From positions 1 to 43,252 of the forward strand of contig JAAFHZ010000024.1 in assembly GCA_013297675.1 (NCBI GenBank): a stretch of DNA of 43,252 nucleotides, given 5' to 3'. The translations under genes and the position numbers were made by a program. Numbering within the stretch: position 1 is the first letter of the stretch; every line of letters begins with the position of its first letter. The notes under the pieces were generated by a model. That model did not search any database. It saw nothing but the letters and a program-made list of their open reading frames with translations, and was not told where the DNA came from. This DNA comes from Synechococcales cyanobacterium bin59.metabat.ball.084 (GTDB lineage Bacteria > Cyanobacteriota > Cyanobacteriia > Cyanobacteriales > Chamaesiphonaceae). Shown here piece after piece: positions 34,287 to 41,669 of this stretch.

Positions 34287-34757
34287 TCATTTGAAGTGCG
34301 TTGAATTAGCGTCTTCATTTTCATAGAACAAGGCTTGCTCATCACCTTCATCGATCGGCCAGTCTTCATTTTCACCGCCAATGATCAGTCGATCTAACTC
34401 TAAATACTCTTTGCAGAGGGTTTGCAGTGAGTTAATCAAAATATCTAGGGCGATCGCGTCACTGGTACCTAAATCAAACCAGCAGCGCCCCCAAGTGCCC
34501 AAGTACTCTACATCTCCCATATTGTGCATCAGCGATACCATGCTGTTGTGGGAGTTGTCGTAATCTAAGTAACTCAGGTCTAGGCCAGTTTCTTGCACCT
34601 GCATGTTTTCGGCGTTGAAGGCTCCCAGCTTACCTAAGAAAAACCAGGAAGCAAAAAGCTCTCCAATTAGATCCATTTCCTTGCTAGATGGTACTGTCTT
34701 GAATTCCAGCCAAAACCACACATTAAACGGATTAAATTCCCGAAAAGTAACTTCCAT
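34287..34757 (-). CDS. DUF3531 family protein
   Basis: A 156-residue soluble acidic protein. It begins MEVTFREFNPFNVWFWLEF and contains WFFLGKLGAFNAENMQVQ, DLSYLDYDNSHNSM and GTWGRCWFDLGTSDAIALD, followed by LIIGGENEDWP. This matches my memory of DUF3531, conserved in cyanobacteria and chloroplasts, with no established role. The pattern is nearly complete along the chain. There is no signal peptide. On its upstream side lies the degraded 34.8-35.2 kb segment. Function unknown; a role in plastid-type biology is plausible from its distribution. Confidence 0.85.
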   Translation of the reverse strand: MEVTFREFNPFNVWFWLEFKTVPSSKEMDLIGELFASWFFLGKLGAFNAENMQVQETGLDLSYLDYDNSHNSMVSLMHNMGDVEYLGTWGRCWFDLGTSDAIALDILINSLQTLCKEYLELDRLIIGGENEDWPIDEGDEQALFYENEDANSTHFK

Positions 34758-34867
34758 AAAAACATAATTTCCTAAATTGCCCTTTTATTGTAAGGCCGCA
34801 GTGGGGTTCTATCGACCTTATTGCAAGCATCGTTTGAATAGTGCGGGATGCGGGAAACTCAGTGGCG

Positions 34868-34915
34868 ACCTGCCAGACAAGTGCCCGAAAGAGTTCGGGC
34901 ACTTGTCTGGCAGGT
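34868..34915. repeat. Perfect 22-bp inverted repeat with 4-base loop
   Basis: The arm at 34868-34889 (starting ACCTGCCAGACAAGTGCC) is the exact reverse complement of the arm at 34894-34915 (starting TTCGGGCACTTGTCTGGC), with AGAG between them. A 22-bp perfect stem with a 4-base loop is too long for a normal terminator. It lies just before the element-end-like sequence described next, and the two may be parts of one decayed mobile element or its RNA. Confidence 0.95.
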
Positions 34916-34949
34916 GAGGTTGCCTCAGGTGCGTGCGTGGCACGTCACG

Positions 34950-35016
34950 GAAAGAAACAGAAATACTAGTTGTGAAGCTAGGGAATCTCAGTGGCTTCAG
35001 CCCTGAAAGTAGTCAA
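34950..35016 (+). mobile_element. Decayed right end of an IS200/IS605-type element (tentative)
   Basis: The sequence from about 34950 to 35016 has the layout I know from right ends and guide-RNA ends of IS200/IS605/IS1341 elements in cyanobacteria: a CAGAAA-rich run, a small CTAG...CTAG hairpin (34966-34981), then GGGAATCTCAGTGGCTTCAG (34981-35000), a short imperfect stem and a terminal AGTCAA. The usual form is GAATCCC-xxx-CTTTAGxxx-GGGxxGTCAA. No tnpA or tnpB gene is present within reach on either side, so if the reading is right this is a non-autonomous or decayed copy. Confidence 0.5.
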
Positions 35017-35029
35017 TCATTCGCTTATC

Positions 35030-35194
35030 CAACCGCCTTACGCAGCCATGCTAGCTCACTAGATTGAAATACACGGGAGGATAATCGTCGATGACTATTT
35101 CTGGTTCCGCGATCAAGAAAATCCGTACACTATCAATTTTCCCAAATATGGCGATCTCACCAGTCCTGAAGAAATCATCTTAGATGATCAATCA
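35030..35194 (+). pseudogene. Remnant of oligopeptidase B (prolyl oligopeptidase family) N-terminus
   Basis: In one plus-strand frame the translation reads QPPYAAMLAH, a stop, then IEIHGRIIVDDYFWFRDQEN and P. This matches the N-terminus of oligopeptidase B (typically PPxAxxxPHxxEIHGxxRVDDYYWLRDRENP). It continues into FPKYGDLTSPEEIILDD, which corresponds to a region about 70 residues further along in the intact protein (CRKxGSLxAPEEILLD). A stop codon (35060-35062) plus an internal deletion make this a pseudogene fragment; the remaining about 600 residues are not here. It begins 14 bases after the IS-like end. Recognition is by eye. Confidence 0.6.
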
Positions 35195-35398
35195 GGAAGA
35201 ATGCTGAACTTTATTGTCCGCTATTACTATAAGTTTGTTGCCTGCTTCATTACCATTAACGACTTCAACAATCTTACTCAAATCTTCATCGAACAAGTAG
35301 GGGCAAGCTGTTTTCAAATTATCTAAAAACTGTTCTGGTGAGATCGTCTCAAAGTGATTGAAAAATACTTTCTCAAATTCTTTAGGATCTAAGGGCAT
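35192..35398 (-). CDS. Small hypothetical protein
   Basis: A 68-residue frame starting MPLDPKEFEKVFFNHFETIS and ending IVIADNKVQHSS. It is acidic and helical in the first half, with one short beta-like segment (GNKLIVIADN) near the end. No family recognised. The start is 2 bases after the stop of a small upstream frame, which would fit coupled translation. It borders the degraded oligopeptidase B remnant on its downstream side and may itself be part of an inserted cassette. Confidence 0.45.
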   Translation of the reverse strand: MPLDPKEFEKVFFNHFETISPEQFLDNLKTACPYLFDEDLSKIVEVVNGNEAGNKLIVIADNKVQHSS

Positions 35399-35400
35399 AG

Positions 35401-35580
35401 CTAAATATCATCCATTGTGAGTATACATAACTCTTCAATTAAGCGTGAATCCAAAATCGCGATTTGGATATGGGTAAGGTCGTAAATTGCCGAGGTTGGA
35501 AAAATTCTGTCACCTTCTACAAATGCCGATCGAATTGAGGAAATCCGATAATCAGAAGAACTATTAAATGTTTTTACCAC
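35401..35580 (-). CDS. Possible small gene, or 5'-truncated remnant, before the 68-residue gene
   Basis: An open minus-strand frame ends with TAG at 35401-35403, 2 bases before the next ATG. It has no ATG; a GTG at 35580 would give 59 residues (MVKTFNSSSDYRISSIRSAF through LCILTMDDI), but the frame runs open further upstream into the tkt terminator. The sequence has protein-like features (SSIRSAFVEGDRIFPTS, then THIQIAILD), resembling small cyanobacterial proteins with the pattern YRxPSxxxAFxEG...HIQIxVR, family not named. It may be a real short gene or a decayed one cut by the tkt terminator. Confidence 0.4.
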   Translation of the reverse strand: MVKTFNSSSDYRISSIRSAFVEGDRIFPTSAIYDLTHIQIAILDSRLIEELCILTMDDI

Positions 35581-35621
35581 ATAGTTGAAGAATGAGCAGT
35601 CTAGTCGATGAGCTTTGGAAT

Positions 35622-35648
35622 AAAAAAAGGTGGGAATGCACCCACCTT
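35622..35648 (-). terminator. Rho-independent terminator of tkt
   Basis: On the minus strand AAGGTGGG (35648-35641) pairs with CCCACCTT (35634-35627) around a 6-base loop, followed by a run of T (plus-strand A-run at 35622-35628). It lies about 20 bases after the tkt stop. Confidence 0.85.
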
Positions 35649-35667
35649 AGTCATTCAATTAGAATTT

Positions 35668-37668
35668 CTAGCCCAATAATGCTTTAGCCTTAGACATTAC
35701 GTTATCTAACGTAAAGCCAAACTTTTCTAAACAAACGCCACCAGGAGCCGAAGCACCAAAAGTGTCAATGCCAATCACATCACCTTCGGTGCCCACAAAG
35801 CGGTGCCAGCCCATAGTAGAGCCAGCTTCGACCGAAAGACGCTTGGTAACGGCTTTGGGCAGAATAGATTCTTTGTAAGCAGCATCCTGCTCATCAAACA
35901 GCTCCCAGCAAGGCATCGAGACTACCCGCACTTTTTTGCCCGCAGTGCGTAACTGCTCAGCCGCCTTGATACAAAGATCTACTTCCGAACCAGTACCGAT
36001 CAAAATCAGCTCTGGAGTACCTTCGCTATCGGAAGCCACATAGGCACCCTTAGCAACAATATCAACCGAAGATTTCTCTAGGTTTACCAAAGCTTGGCGA
36101 GAGAGAGCCAAGAGCGTAGGGCGCTTGCGGTTAGCCATGGCTACTTTGTAAGCACCAGAGGTTTCGTTGCCATCGGCGGGGCGAATTACTAACAAGTTCG
36201 GAATTACCCGCATGGCAGCAACGGTTTCTACGGGCTGGTGAGTCGGTCCATCTTCACCAAGTCCGATCGAGTCGTGGGTCATGACATAAATCACCCCAGC
36301 TTCCGATAAAGCCGAGAGGCGGATGGCTCCGCGCATATAGTCGGCAAACACCAAGAAAGTAGCACAGTAAGGAATCAAGCCGGAGTTGTGCAGCAAGATG
36401 CCGTTACAAATCGCCCCCATGGCGTGCTCCCGCACTCCAAAGTGAATGTTGCGGTTACTATAAGCACCTTTTTGGAAGTCGCCGCTGCATTTCAACTCAG
36501 TCAAGTTGGAGTGAGTTAAGTCTGCCGAACCACCGATTAACTGTGGTACGACAGGAGCCAAGGCATTCAAGCATTTTTCGGAATGCTGACGGCTGGCCAA
36601 GCCTTTATCTGCGGCAGTATATTTTGGTAAGCTATCTGCCCAACCAGCCGGTAATTCGCCGCTGAGATAAGCATTAAATTCTTGGCCTTCTGCTGGATAC
36701 TTGGCCACGTAGTCAGCCAAAATTTTATTCCAAGCCGCTTCATCAGCGGCTCCGCGATCAACGGCGCTCATGTTGCTATAAACATCAGCAGGAACTTCAA
36801 AAGGAGGATGTGTCCAGCCCAGATTTTCGCGGGTTAGTTTAATTTCTGCTTCGCCTAAAGCCGCACCGTGAATGCCAGCAGAATTAGATTTATTCGGGGA
36901 GCCATAACCAATAATGGTAGTGACTTTGATCATGGTGGGCTTGTCCGTAACAGCCTTGGCCTGTTCGATCGCCTTGGCAATGCCAGCCAGGTCTTGGTTG
37001 CCATCGGGTACGTGCAGTACATGCCAGCCGTAAGCTTCAAAGCGCTTGCTGACATCTTCGGTAAAAGCTACGTCCGTGCTGCCATCAATCGAAATATGGT
37101 TGTCATCATACAAGGCAATCAGTTTGCCCAAGCCTAAGTGACCAGCCAAAGAGCAGGCTTCACCAGAAATCCCTTCCATGTTGCAGCCATCACCCATTAG
37201 TACATAGGTGTAATGATCTACTAGCTTCGCATCGGGCTTGTTGTATTTAGCGGCCAAGTGGGCTTCGGCGATGGCTAAGCCCACACCGTTACAGATTCCC
37301 TGACCCAATGGGCCAGTGGTCACTTCCACCCCAGCGGTCACAAAATTCTCGGGGTGGCCAGGAGTCTTGGACTCCCACTGGCGGAAATTTTTGATGTCGT
37401 CGATGGTGACGCTATCGAAGCCGGTCAAATGTAACAGAGCGTAGTGCAACATACAACCATGACCAGCCGATAGGATAAACCGATCGCGGTTAAACCACTG
37501 GGGGTTTTTGGGGTTGAAATGCATTTGTTGCCAAGTAACATAGGCCATGGGAGCAGCGCCCATCGGCAGACCGGGGTGGCCGGACTTGGCTTTCTCGACT
37601 GCGTCGATCGCCAGAAAACGAATGGCGTTAATTGAAAGTTGTTCTACAGATTGGGCGGTGACAGGCAT
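35668..37668 (-). CDS. tkt: Transketolase
   Basis: A 666-residue thiamine-diphosphate enzyme of the Calvin cycle and pentose phosphate pathway, moving two-carbon ketol units between sugar phosphates. The conserved pattern is complete: [36 protein letters not shown], the ThDP-metal motif [20 protein letters not shown] with DDNHISIDG, and [17 protein letters not shown] in the pyrimidine-binding domain. The length and start ([20 protein letters not shown]) are standard. It is followed by a clear terminator and is divergent from hli, with 258 bases between the starts. In cyanobacteria this single gene normally serves both carbon fixation and heterotrophic flux. Confidence 0.97.
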   Translation of the reverse strand: MPVTAQSVEQLSINAIRFLAIDAVEKAKSGHPGLPMGAAPMAYVTWQQMHFNPKNPQWFNRDRFILSAGHGCMLHYALLHLTGFDSVTIDDIKNFRQWESKTPGHPENFVTAGVEVTTGPLGQGICNGVGLAIAEAHLAAKYNKPDAKLVDHYTYVLMGDGCNMEGISGEACSLAGHLGLGKLIALYDDNHISIDGSTDVAFTEDVSKRFEAYGWHVLHVPDGNQDLAGIAKAIEQAKAVTDKPTMIKVTTIIGYGSPNKSNSAGIHGAALGEAEIKLTRENLGWTHPPFEVPADVYSNMSAVDRGAADEAAWNKILADYVAKYPAEGQEFNAYLSGELPAGWADSLPKYTAADKGLASRQHSEKCLNALAPVVPQLIGGSADLTHSNLTELKCSGDFQKGAYSNRNIHFGVREHAMGAICNGILLHNSGLIPYCATFLVFADYMRGAIRLSALSEAGVIYVMTHDSIGLGEDGPTHQPVETVAAMRVIPNLLVIRPADGNETSGAYKVAMANRKRPTLLALSRQALVNLEKSSVDIVAKGAYVASDSEGTPELILIGTGSEVDLCIKAAEQLRTAGKKVRVVSMPCWELFDEQDAAYKESILPKAVTKRLSVEAGSTMGWHRFVGTEGDVIGIDTFGASAPGGVCLEKFGFTLDNVMSKAKALLG

Positions 37669-37832
37669 GACTTTATATAGGGGGTGTATATTCTGCGATG
37701 GGCAACATGGCTAGGCTGGAACAAGACTTCCAGCCAATTTTCACACTATCATCCCACTAGGTGGAGTGTTGAGCAAGAATGTCGGGCAATTGTAACAAAA
37801 TAAAAATGGCTCTCCGTAAAGGATTTTGAGTA

Positions 37833-37887
37833 TTTGTAAAGAAGATATGAGTATTTACTTGACTTTTTGTAAAGTTTCCGTTACATT
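37833..37887 (+). promoter_or_regulatory. hli promoter with repeated TTTGTAAA elements
   Basis: TTGACT (37859-37864), a 17-base spacer and TACATT (37882-37887) form a good sigma-70-type promoter for hli, giving a leader of about 30 bases. TTTGTAAA (reverse complement TTTACAAA) occurs at 37833-37840 and 37866-37873, exactly 33 bases apart, and GTTACATT at 37880-37887. Each resembles a half-site of the cyanobacterial high-light element HLR1 bound by RpaB ((G/T)TTACA(T/A)(T/A)), although no pair has the canonical 2-base gap. Confidence 0.5.
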
Positions 37888-37926
37888 AAGATACATAAGC
37901 CAAATACATAAATACCCAACATCACC

Positions 37927-38136
37927 ATGAAATCTAGAACTTTTACTGACAGCGACGGCAGAGAAAACGTTTTTGCTTTGGAACCCAAGATGTATACCAC
38001 TGACGGCCCTCAAGCTGGTTGGACTGAGTATGCCGAAAAGATGAACGGTCGTTTGGCAATGATTGGTTTTGTTTCATTGTTGGCAATGGAAGTTATTAGC
38101 GGCCACGGCATCGTTGGCTTTATCACCAATCTGTAG
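37927..38136 (+). CDS. High-light-inducible protein (one-helix chlorophyll-binding)
   Basis: A 69-residue Hlip/SCP protein. The membrane helix (about residues 38-60) carries the Lhc-type motif [12 protein letters not shown], with E37, N40 and R42 as chlorophyll-binding and helix-pairing residues. The N-terminal 36 residues are hydrophilic and cytoplasmic, and the tail ([11 protein letters not shown]) is short. Such proteins associate with photosystem II assembly intermediates and chlorophyll synthase, dissipating energy and binding chlorophyll under high light. It should be inducible by excess light, consistent with the promoter described. A terminator follows about 40 bases after the stop. 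The N-terminus resembles HliC/HliD-like or longer forms, but the exact class is uncertain, so no symbol is given. Confidence 0.93.
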   Translation: MKSRTFTDSDGRENVFALEPKMYTTDGPQAGWTEYAEKMNGRLAMIGFVSLLAMEVISGHGIVGFITNL

Positions 38137-38174
38137 GTTTGCCCCAGAGATATCCATCTCTCAATAAATTTTAT

Positions 38175-38211
38175 AAAACCCCGACCCTAGCGCTCTCAAG
38201 GTCGGGGTTTT
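38175..38211 (+). terminator. Terminator after hli
   Basis: AAAACCCCGACC (38175-38186) pairs perfectly with GGTCGGGGTTTT (38200-38211) around a 13-base loop. T-rich sequence on both sides makes it usable in both directions. Confidence 0.85.
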
Positions 38212-38254
38212 GCTGAGATCATAAAAAATGCCCTCCAGTTTTTCGATGGTTAGC

Positions 38255-38294
38255 AAAGCAGGTTCCTGAGTAATGATGCTCAAGAACCTGCTTT
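38255..38294 (-). terminator. Inverted repeat between hli and the haloperoxidase gene
   Basis: AAAGCAGGTTCCTGAG (38255-38270) pairs with CTCAAGAACCTGCTTT (38279-38294) at 15 of 16 positions, with an 8-base loop. It follows the stop of the minus-strand haloperoxidase-like gene by about 47 bases. A clear T-run is lacking, so its role as a terminator is tentative. Confidence 0.45.
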
Positions 38295-38340
38295 GGGTTA
38301 AAAATCATTTAGCTTATAATGCTGAAGATTTCTAAATTAC

Positions 38341-39654
38341 TTATCGGTAAAGACTAGCAACTTTTTTGGCGATCGCCTTGCCCACTTTTTCGCCTCCATC
38401 AGCATCAAACCTCCAATGTACACCCAAATAAATACGGCTAATATTGTTATCTTCGATCGCCTTTCGTAGATTAAAAGACAAGTTGTATTTAGGACGAGTA
38501 GTACCAGTGTTATCAGTAGTTATGCCGTTAAGTTCATCAGAAACAAAGTTCACCTTAACATCCTCTGGCTTTTTATCGAGCAAGGCCGCTACTGTCTCAA
38601 AACAAGCAGCACCAAAAGTAGCATGTCCAGAAGGATAAGCCGGAAAGCCTGGGGTGCTATTGTTTGCTGGTCTACTCATTGGGTTACTATTCGGTGCGCC
38701 CAAAGGCAACCAAAAAGGATCACCTTCTGTCCCATTATTGTTATCACCTTTACCAGTTGGTCCCCAACCGGCATCTGCTTCCCGAATTCCCACTACTGGC
38801 CGCCAAACATCATATCGATACTTCCACAACCAGGCCGCAATCCCAGCATCAGCCATTGCTACGTTAGCAGCGGTGAGAATTCTAATTTGCTTTTCGTGAG
38901 CCAGTTCTTTAAAGCCAGTAATCGCTCTGACCACCTGGTTATATAGCCGGGGTGGCACACCAATTTTGTTAGCTCCATCGTAAGCCCAAAAAAGGCCAAT
39001 CACGGCTTTTTCTGGATCTTCTTCTGGCAGATTATCTCTGCCGTCTTCGATCACTTCACAAAAAGCTTCTGCGTATTCTGAGCTGTTTAATGCCGGTGGT
39101 ACTCCTAAAGGAGCATCGGTTTCAACATTGGTTAAAGCAAACGGCACTACCTGCCCCCAAGTACGACCCAAAGCTTGTTGACCAGGGCTTTGTGGATCGG
39201 GGCGATGCCTGCCTGGTTCTTGATTAAACAAACTATCCAGTTGTGGCAACTGAGAACCATCGGCAGCTCTCTGTTTAATCCAAGCTTCAGCGACTTGTTC
39301 TCCGTATTTAAAAGCTGCTTCATTAGATTTACCTAGTTTAGCTGCTTCTTGAGCAATAAAATCTTTGGCATCTGGGTAAAGAAGTGTTGCAGCCCGAAAA
39401 CCAGCACCTAAAAGTGCAATTGCTCCAGTCTCTTCTTTATTATCTAAGCCTGCCGGTAGAGGAGGAATACTTTTGATTTTAGGGGTGAATTTTTTGGTCA
39501 CTTGGGCATAGGCATCGTGGGCAGCAAGATGGATAATTGCTAATGCCCGCGAGGTTTTAGTTGGCCCACCATTAGTAGGAGTATTCGGTGGCGATTTACT
39601 AAAATCCATAGCAACTAGCTGAAGAGATAAATCATTGATCAGTAATATGTTCAT
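38341..39654 (-). CDS. Vanadium-dependent haloperoxidase-family protein
   Basis: A 437-residue protein of the vanadium haloperoxidase/PAP2 superfamily. The vanadate-binding residues are visible in YDVWRPVVGIR, PAYPSGHATFGAACFE and RIYLGVHWRFDADGGEK, the last containing the active-site histidine. The N-terminus holds TSRALAIIHLAAHDAY, typical of bacterial VHPO-like enzymes. It should catalyse halide oxidation with hydrogen peroxide or, as some relatives do, phosphate ester hydrolysis; the sequence does not decide. There is no signal peptide, unlike many secreted haloperoxidases. A GTG three codons upstream at 39663 is the alternative start. The gene stands alone, 138 bases after the RibD-C gene's end. 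Confidence 0.88.
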   Translation of the reverse strand: MNILLINDLSLQLVAMDFSKSPPNTPTNGGPTKTSRALAIIHLAAHDAYAQVTKKFTPKIKSIPPLPAGLDNKEETGAIALLGAGFRAATLLYPDAKDFIAQEAAKLGKSNEAAFKYGEQVAEAWIKQRAADGSQLPQLDSLFNQEPGRHRPDPQSPGQQALGRTWGQVVPFALTNVETDAPLGVPPALNSSEYAEAFCEVIEDGRDNLPEEDPEKAVIGLFWAYDGANKIGVPPRLYNQVVRAITGFKELAHEKQIRILTAANVAMADAGIAAWLWKYRYDVWRPVVGIREADAGWGPTGKGDNNNGTEGDPFWLPLGAPNSNPMSRPANNSTPGFPAYPSGHATFGAACFETVAALLDKKPEDVKVNFVSDELNGITTDNTGTTRPKYNLSFNLRKAIEDNNISRIYLGVHWRFDADGGEKVGKAIAKKVASLYR

Positions 39655-39792
39655 GAGATTCACAGATTATAGATTATTGGAACTTCAAACCGACTTATTT
39701 AGTGATGAGATGTATTGAGTAGGATGCAATACTACAAACAGCCTACAATCTACTTATCTATAATTCCAGAAAATATTAATTCTGATTTTTCC

Positions 39793-40458
39793 CTAGGAAA
39801 TGGTAGTTGAGCGAGGTATGATTCGCCGGTAATGAAGAAATATCTCTTGATCAATAACTTGATGATTGATCAACTCTAATTGGTGCGGCATCTTTAGCCC
39901 CCGGCCATCACAAGCAGTCGGTGCGGCGGCGCTGCCCAAAACCCAGGGGCAAATGGTGAGATGGAACTCATCGATAAGATCTTGCTCCCAAAGAGCGGTG
40001 GCGATCTCCGAGCCGCCGAGAATACAGAGCCGATCGATCCCCAAATTTGCTAATTCTAACCAGGCTCTCTGCCAATCGATATCTTGACCATTACTAATCT
40101 GTAGAACTCGATCGAATTCTTTGCCCTCAACATCTGCTGTGGTCAACAACCAGCGAGGCACCGGCTGCCGAAAAAACCTTAAATCTGGATCGAGATGGCC
40201 ACTGCGCGAACAGACAATCTGGATTGGCTGTGGGGCTTGACCTTGCTGTACGCGGGCTTGAATTAATTCAGGATCTAGCACCCGCATCGTAGTGCCATGA
40301 ATGCGCAGCGTTCCTGCCCCAATTAACACCGCGTCAGCCTGGGCTACTTGCTTTTCTAAATGACGAAAATCTTGGGGTGAGCTGAATTTGGCGGGCGATC
40401 GACTCCCATCAGCAATCTTGCCATCAGCAGTCATGGCCAACACCAAAGTACTAATCAC
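39793..40458 (-). CDS. RibD C-terminal/dihydrofolate reductase-fold reductase
   Basis: A 221-residue protein of the RibD-C family, NAD(P)H-dependent reductases sharing the dihydrofolate reductase fold. The start STLVLAMTADGKIADGSRSP, the motif AQADAVLIGAGTLRIHGTTM, and CILGGSEIATALWEQDLIDE with FHLTICPWVLG near the end are characteristic. It lacks the deaminase half of full-length RibD, so it is a stand-alone reductase whose substrate (a ribosylamino-pyrimidine or a pterin) is not set by sequence. The start is a GTG at 40458 overlapping the gcvT stop (GTGA), implying coupled translation. The next ATG, at M9, would remove conserved residues. Confidence 0.88.
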   Translation of the reverse strand: MISTLVLAMTADGKIADGSRSPAKFSSPQDFRHLEKQVAQADAVLIGAGTLRIHGTTMRVLDPELIQARVQQGQAPQPIQIVCSRSGHLDPDLRFFRQPVPRWLLTTADVEGKEFDRVLQISNGQDIDWQRAWLELANLGIDRLCILGGSEIATALWEQDLIDEFHLTICPWVLGSAAAPTACDGRGLKMPHQLELINHQVIDQEIFLHYRRIIPRSTTIS

Positions 40459-41543
40459 ACCTGCTGTGTCTCCATGCCTCTTTTATAAAAGGGCTTCTTC
40501 ACCACCCGCGCTGGATATTGCTGACCTCTGATTTCGATCGATAATTCCTGACCTAGTTTACTCAAGGCCGTAGGCACATAACCGAGGGCGATCGGCTTAC
40601 CTAAAGTAGGTGAAAGCGTTCCACTGGTAACAATCCCAGCCTGCTGCCCCTGGTGATAAATTAGGTAATCATGCCGCGCAATGTGTCGTCCTTCTAGCTC
40701 CAGACCTACTAGCTTGCGCTGTAAGCCTTGCTCCTTGGCCGCAACCAACACATCACGGCCAATAAAATTGGGTTTGTCTAAATGCACCAACCAATTTAAA
40801 CCGGCTTCTAGAGGATTAATGGTACGGCTTAATTCTTGACCATATAAGCACATCGCTGCTTCTAAACGCAGAGTATCCCGTGCACCCAAGCCGCAAGGAG
40901 TCACACCAGCAGCAATCAGCTCCTGCCATAATTTCACAGCTACTACCGGCGGCACCATTATCTCACAGCCATCTTCACCGGTATAGCCAGTCCGAGCAAT
41001 AAAAGCCTCGCTGCCATAGACTGGAACTCGGCAGTGACCGAAGTTGGGCAGATGCTCTATCTCACCATCCACAAAACCCTGCAAAATATGCACTGCCCGA
41101 GGACCTTGTACAGCAATCAAAGCCAAATCAGCCGACAGATCCTGGATGTTAGGAAGATGTGAACGCAGCCATTGTAAATCGTGATCTTTAGTCGCGGCAT
41201 TCACAATCAAAGTTACTTGACCAGCCGCTTCTAAGTAAACAATAATATCGTCAATCACCCCAGCTTGCTCATTCAACAAAACGGTGTACTGAGCCTGTCC
41301 CACTTGCAGCTTACTCAGATCGGAAGGCACCAATTGCTGTAGCAAGCTAATGGAATTGGGATCTGGCAAGAAAAATTTCCCCATGTGAGAAATATCAAAC
41401 ATCCCAGCATTATTTCGCACGGCCTGATGTTCATTGGTTAAGCCGCTGAACTGTACCGGCATTTCCCAACCAGCAAAGGCGGTCATTCTGCCCTGGAGTT
41501 CGATCGACTGTTGATAAAGAGGGGTGCGCTGGAGTTGGGTCAT
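40455..41543 (-). CDS. gcvT: Aminomethyltransferase (glycine cleavage T protein)
   Basis: A 362-residue T protein of the glycine cleavage system, which transfers the aminomethyl group from the H protein to tetrahydrofolate, releasing ammonia and methylene-THF. Typical marks are FAGWEMPVQFSGLTNEHQAV, the GMFDISHMGKF segment, YTVLLNEQAGVIDDIIVY, and later TGYTGEDGCEIMVPP and CGLGARDTLRLEAAMCLYGQ. The P, H and L partners are not in the window. In cyanobacteria it is central to photorespiration. The start ATG at 41543 is standard. A RibD-C reductase gene overlaps its stop by 4 bases. Confidence 0.97.
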   Translation of the reverse strand: MTQLQRTPLYQQSIELQGRMTAFAGWEMPVQFSGLTNEHQAVRNNAGMFDISHMGKFFLPDPNSISLLQQLVPSDLSKLQVGQAQYTVLLNEQAGVIDDIIVYLEAAGQVTLIVNAATKDHDLQWLRSHLPNIQDLSADLALIAVQGPRAVHILQGFVDGEIEHLPNFGHCRVPVYGSEAFIARTGYTGEDGCEIMVPPVVAVKLWQELIAAGVTPCGLGARDTLRLEAAMCLYGQELSRTINPLEAGLNWLVHLDKPNFIGRDVLVAAKEQGLQRKLVGLELEGRHIARHDYLIYHQGQQAGIVTSGTLSPTLGKPIALGYVPTALSKLGQELSIEIRGQQYPARVVKKPFYKRGMETQQV

Positions 41544-41669
41544 AATATTTCAGGAGAAAGACTCCACATAATTATGACATTGATAATGTAGACCTTAGTA
41601 ATTTAAAAAAACTATGATTTTTAAAAAACTATGGCCTTGATGCTGTCGATCACTTGAGGTTTCTGGCTA

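Noticed and set aside
34758-35191. A hidden tnpB or tnpA gene linked to the IS-like end
   Set aside because: No frame on either strand in this segment shows a transposase or OrfB zinc-finger pattern; only an end-like sequence and a protease remnant are visible.
41544-41669. Glycine riboswitch upstream of gcvT
   Set aside because: I looked for the tandem aptamer pattern in this gap and see none. The gap is only 126 bases and AT-rich with a short direct repeat.
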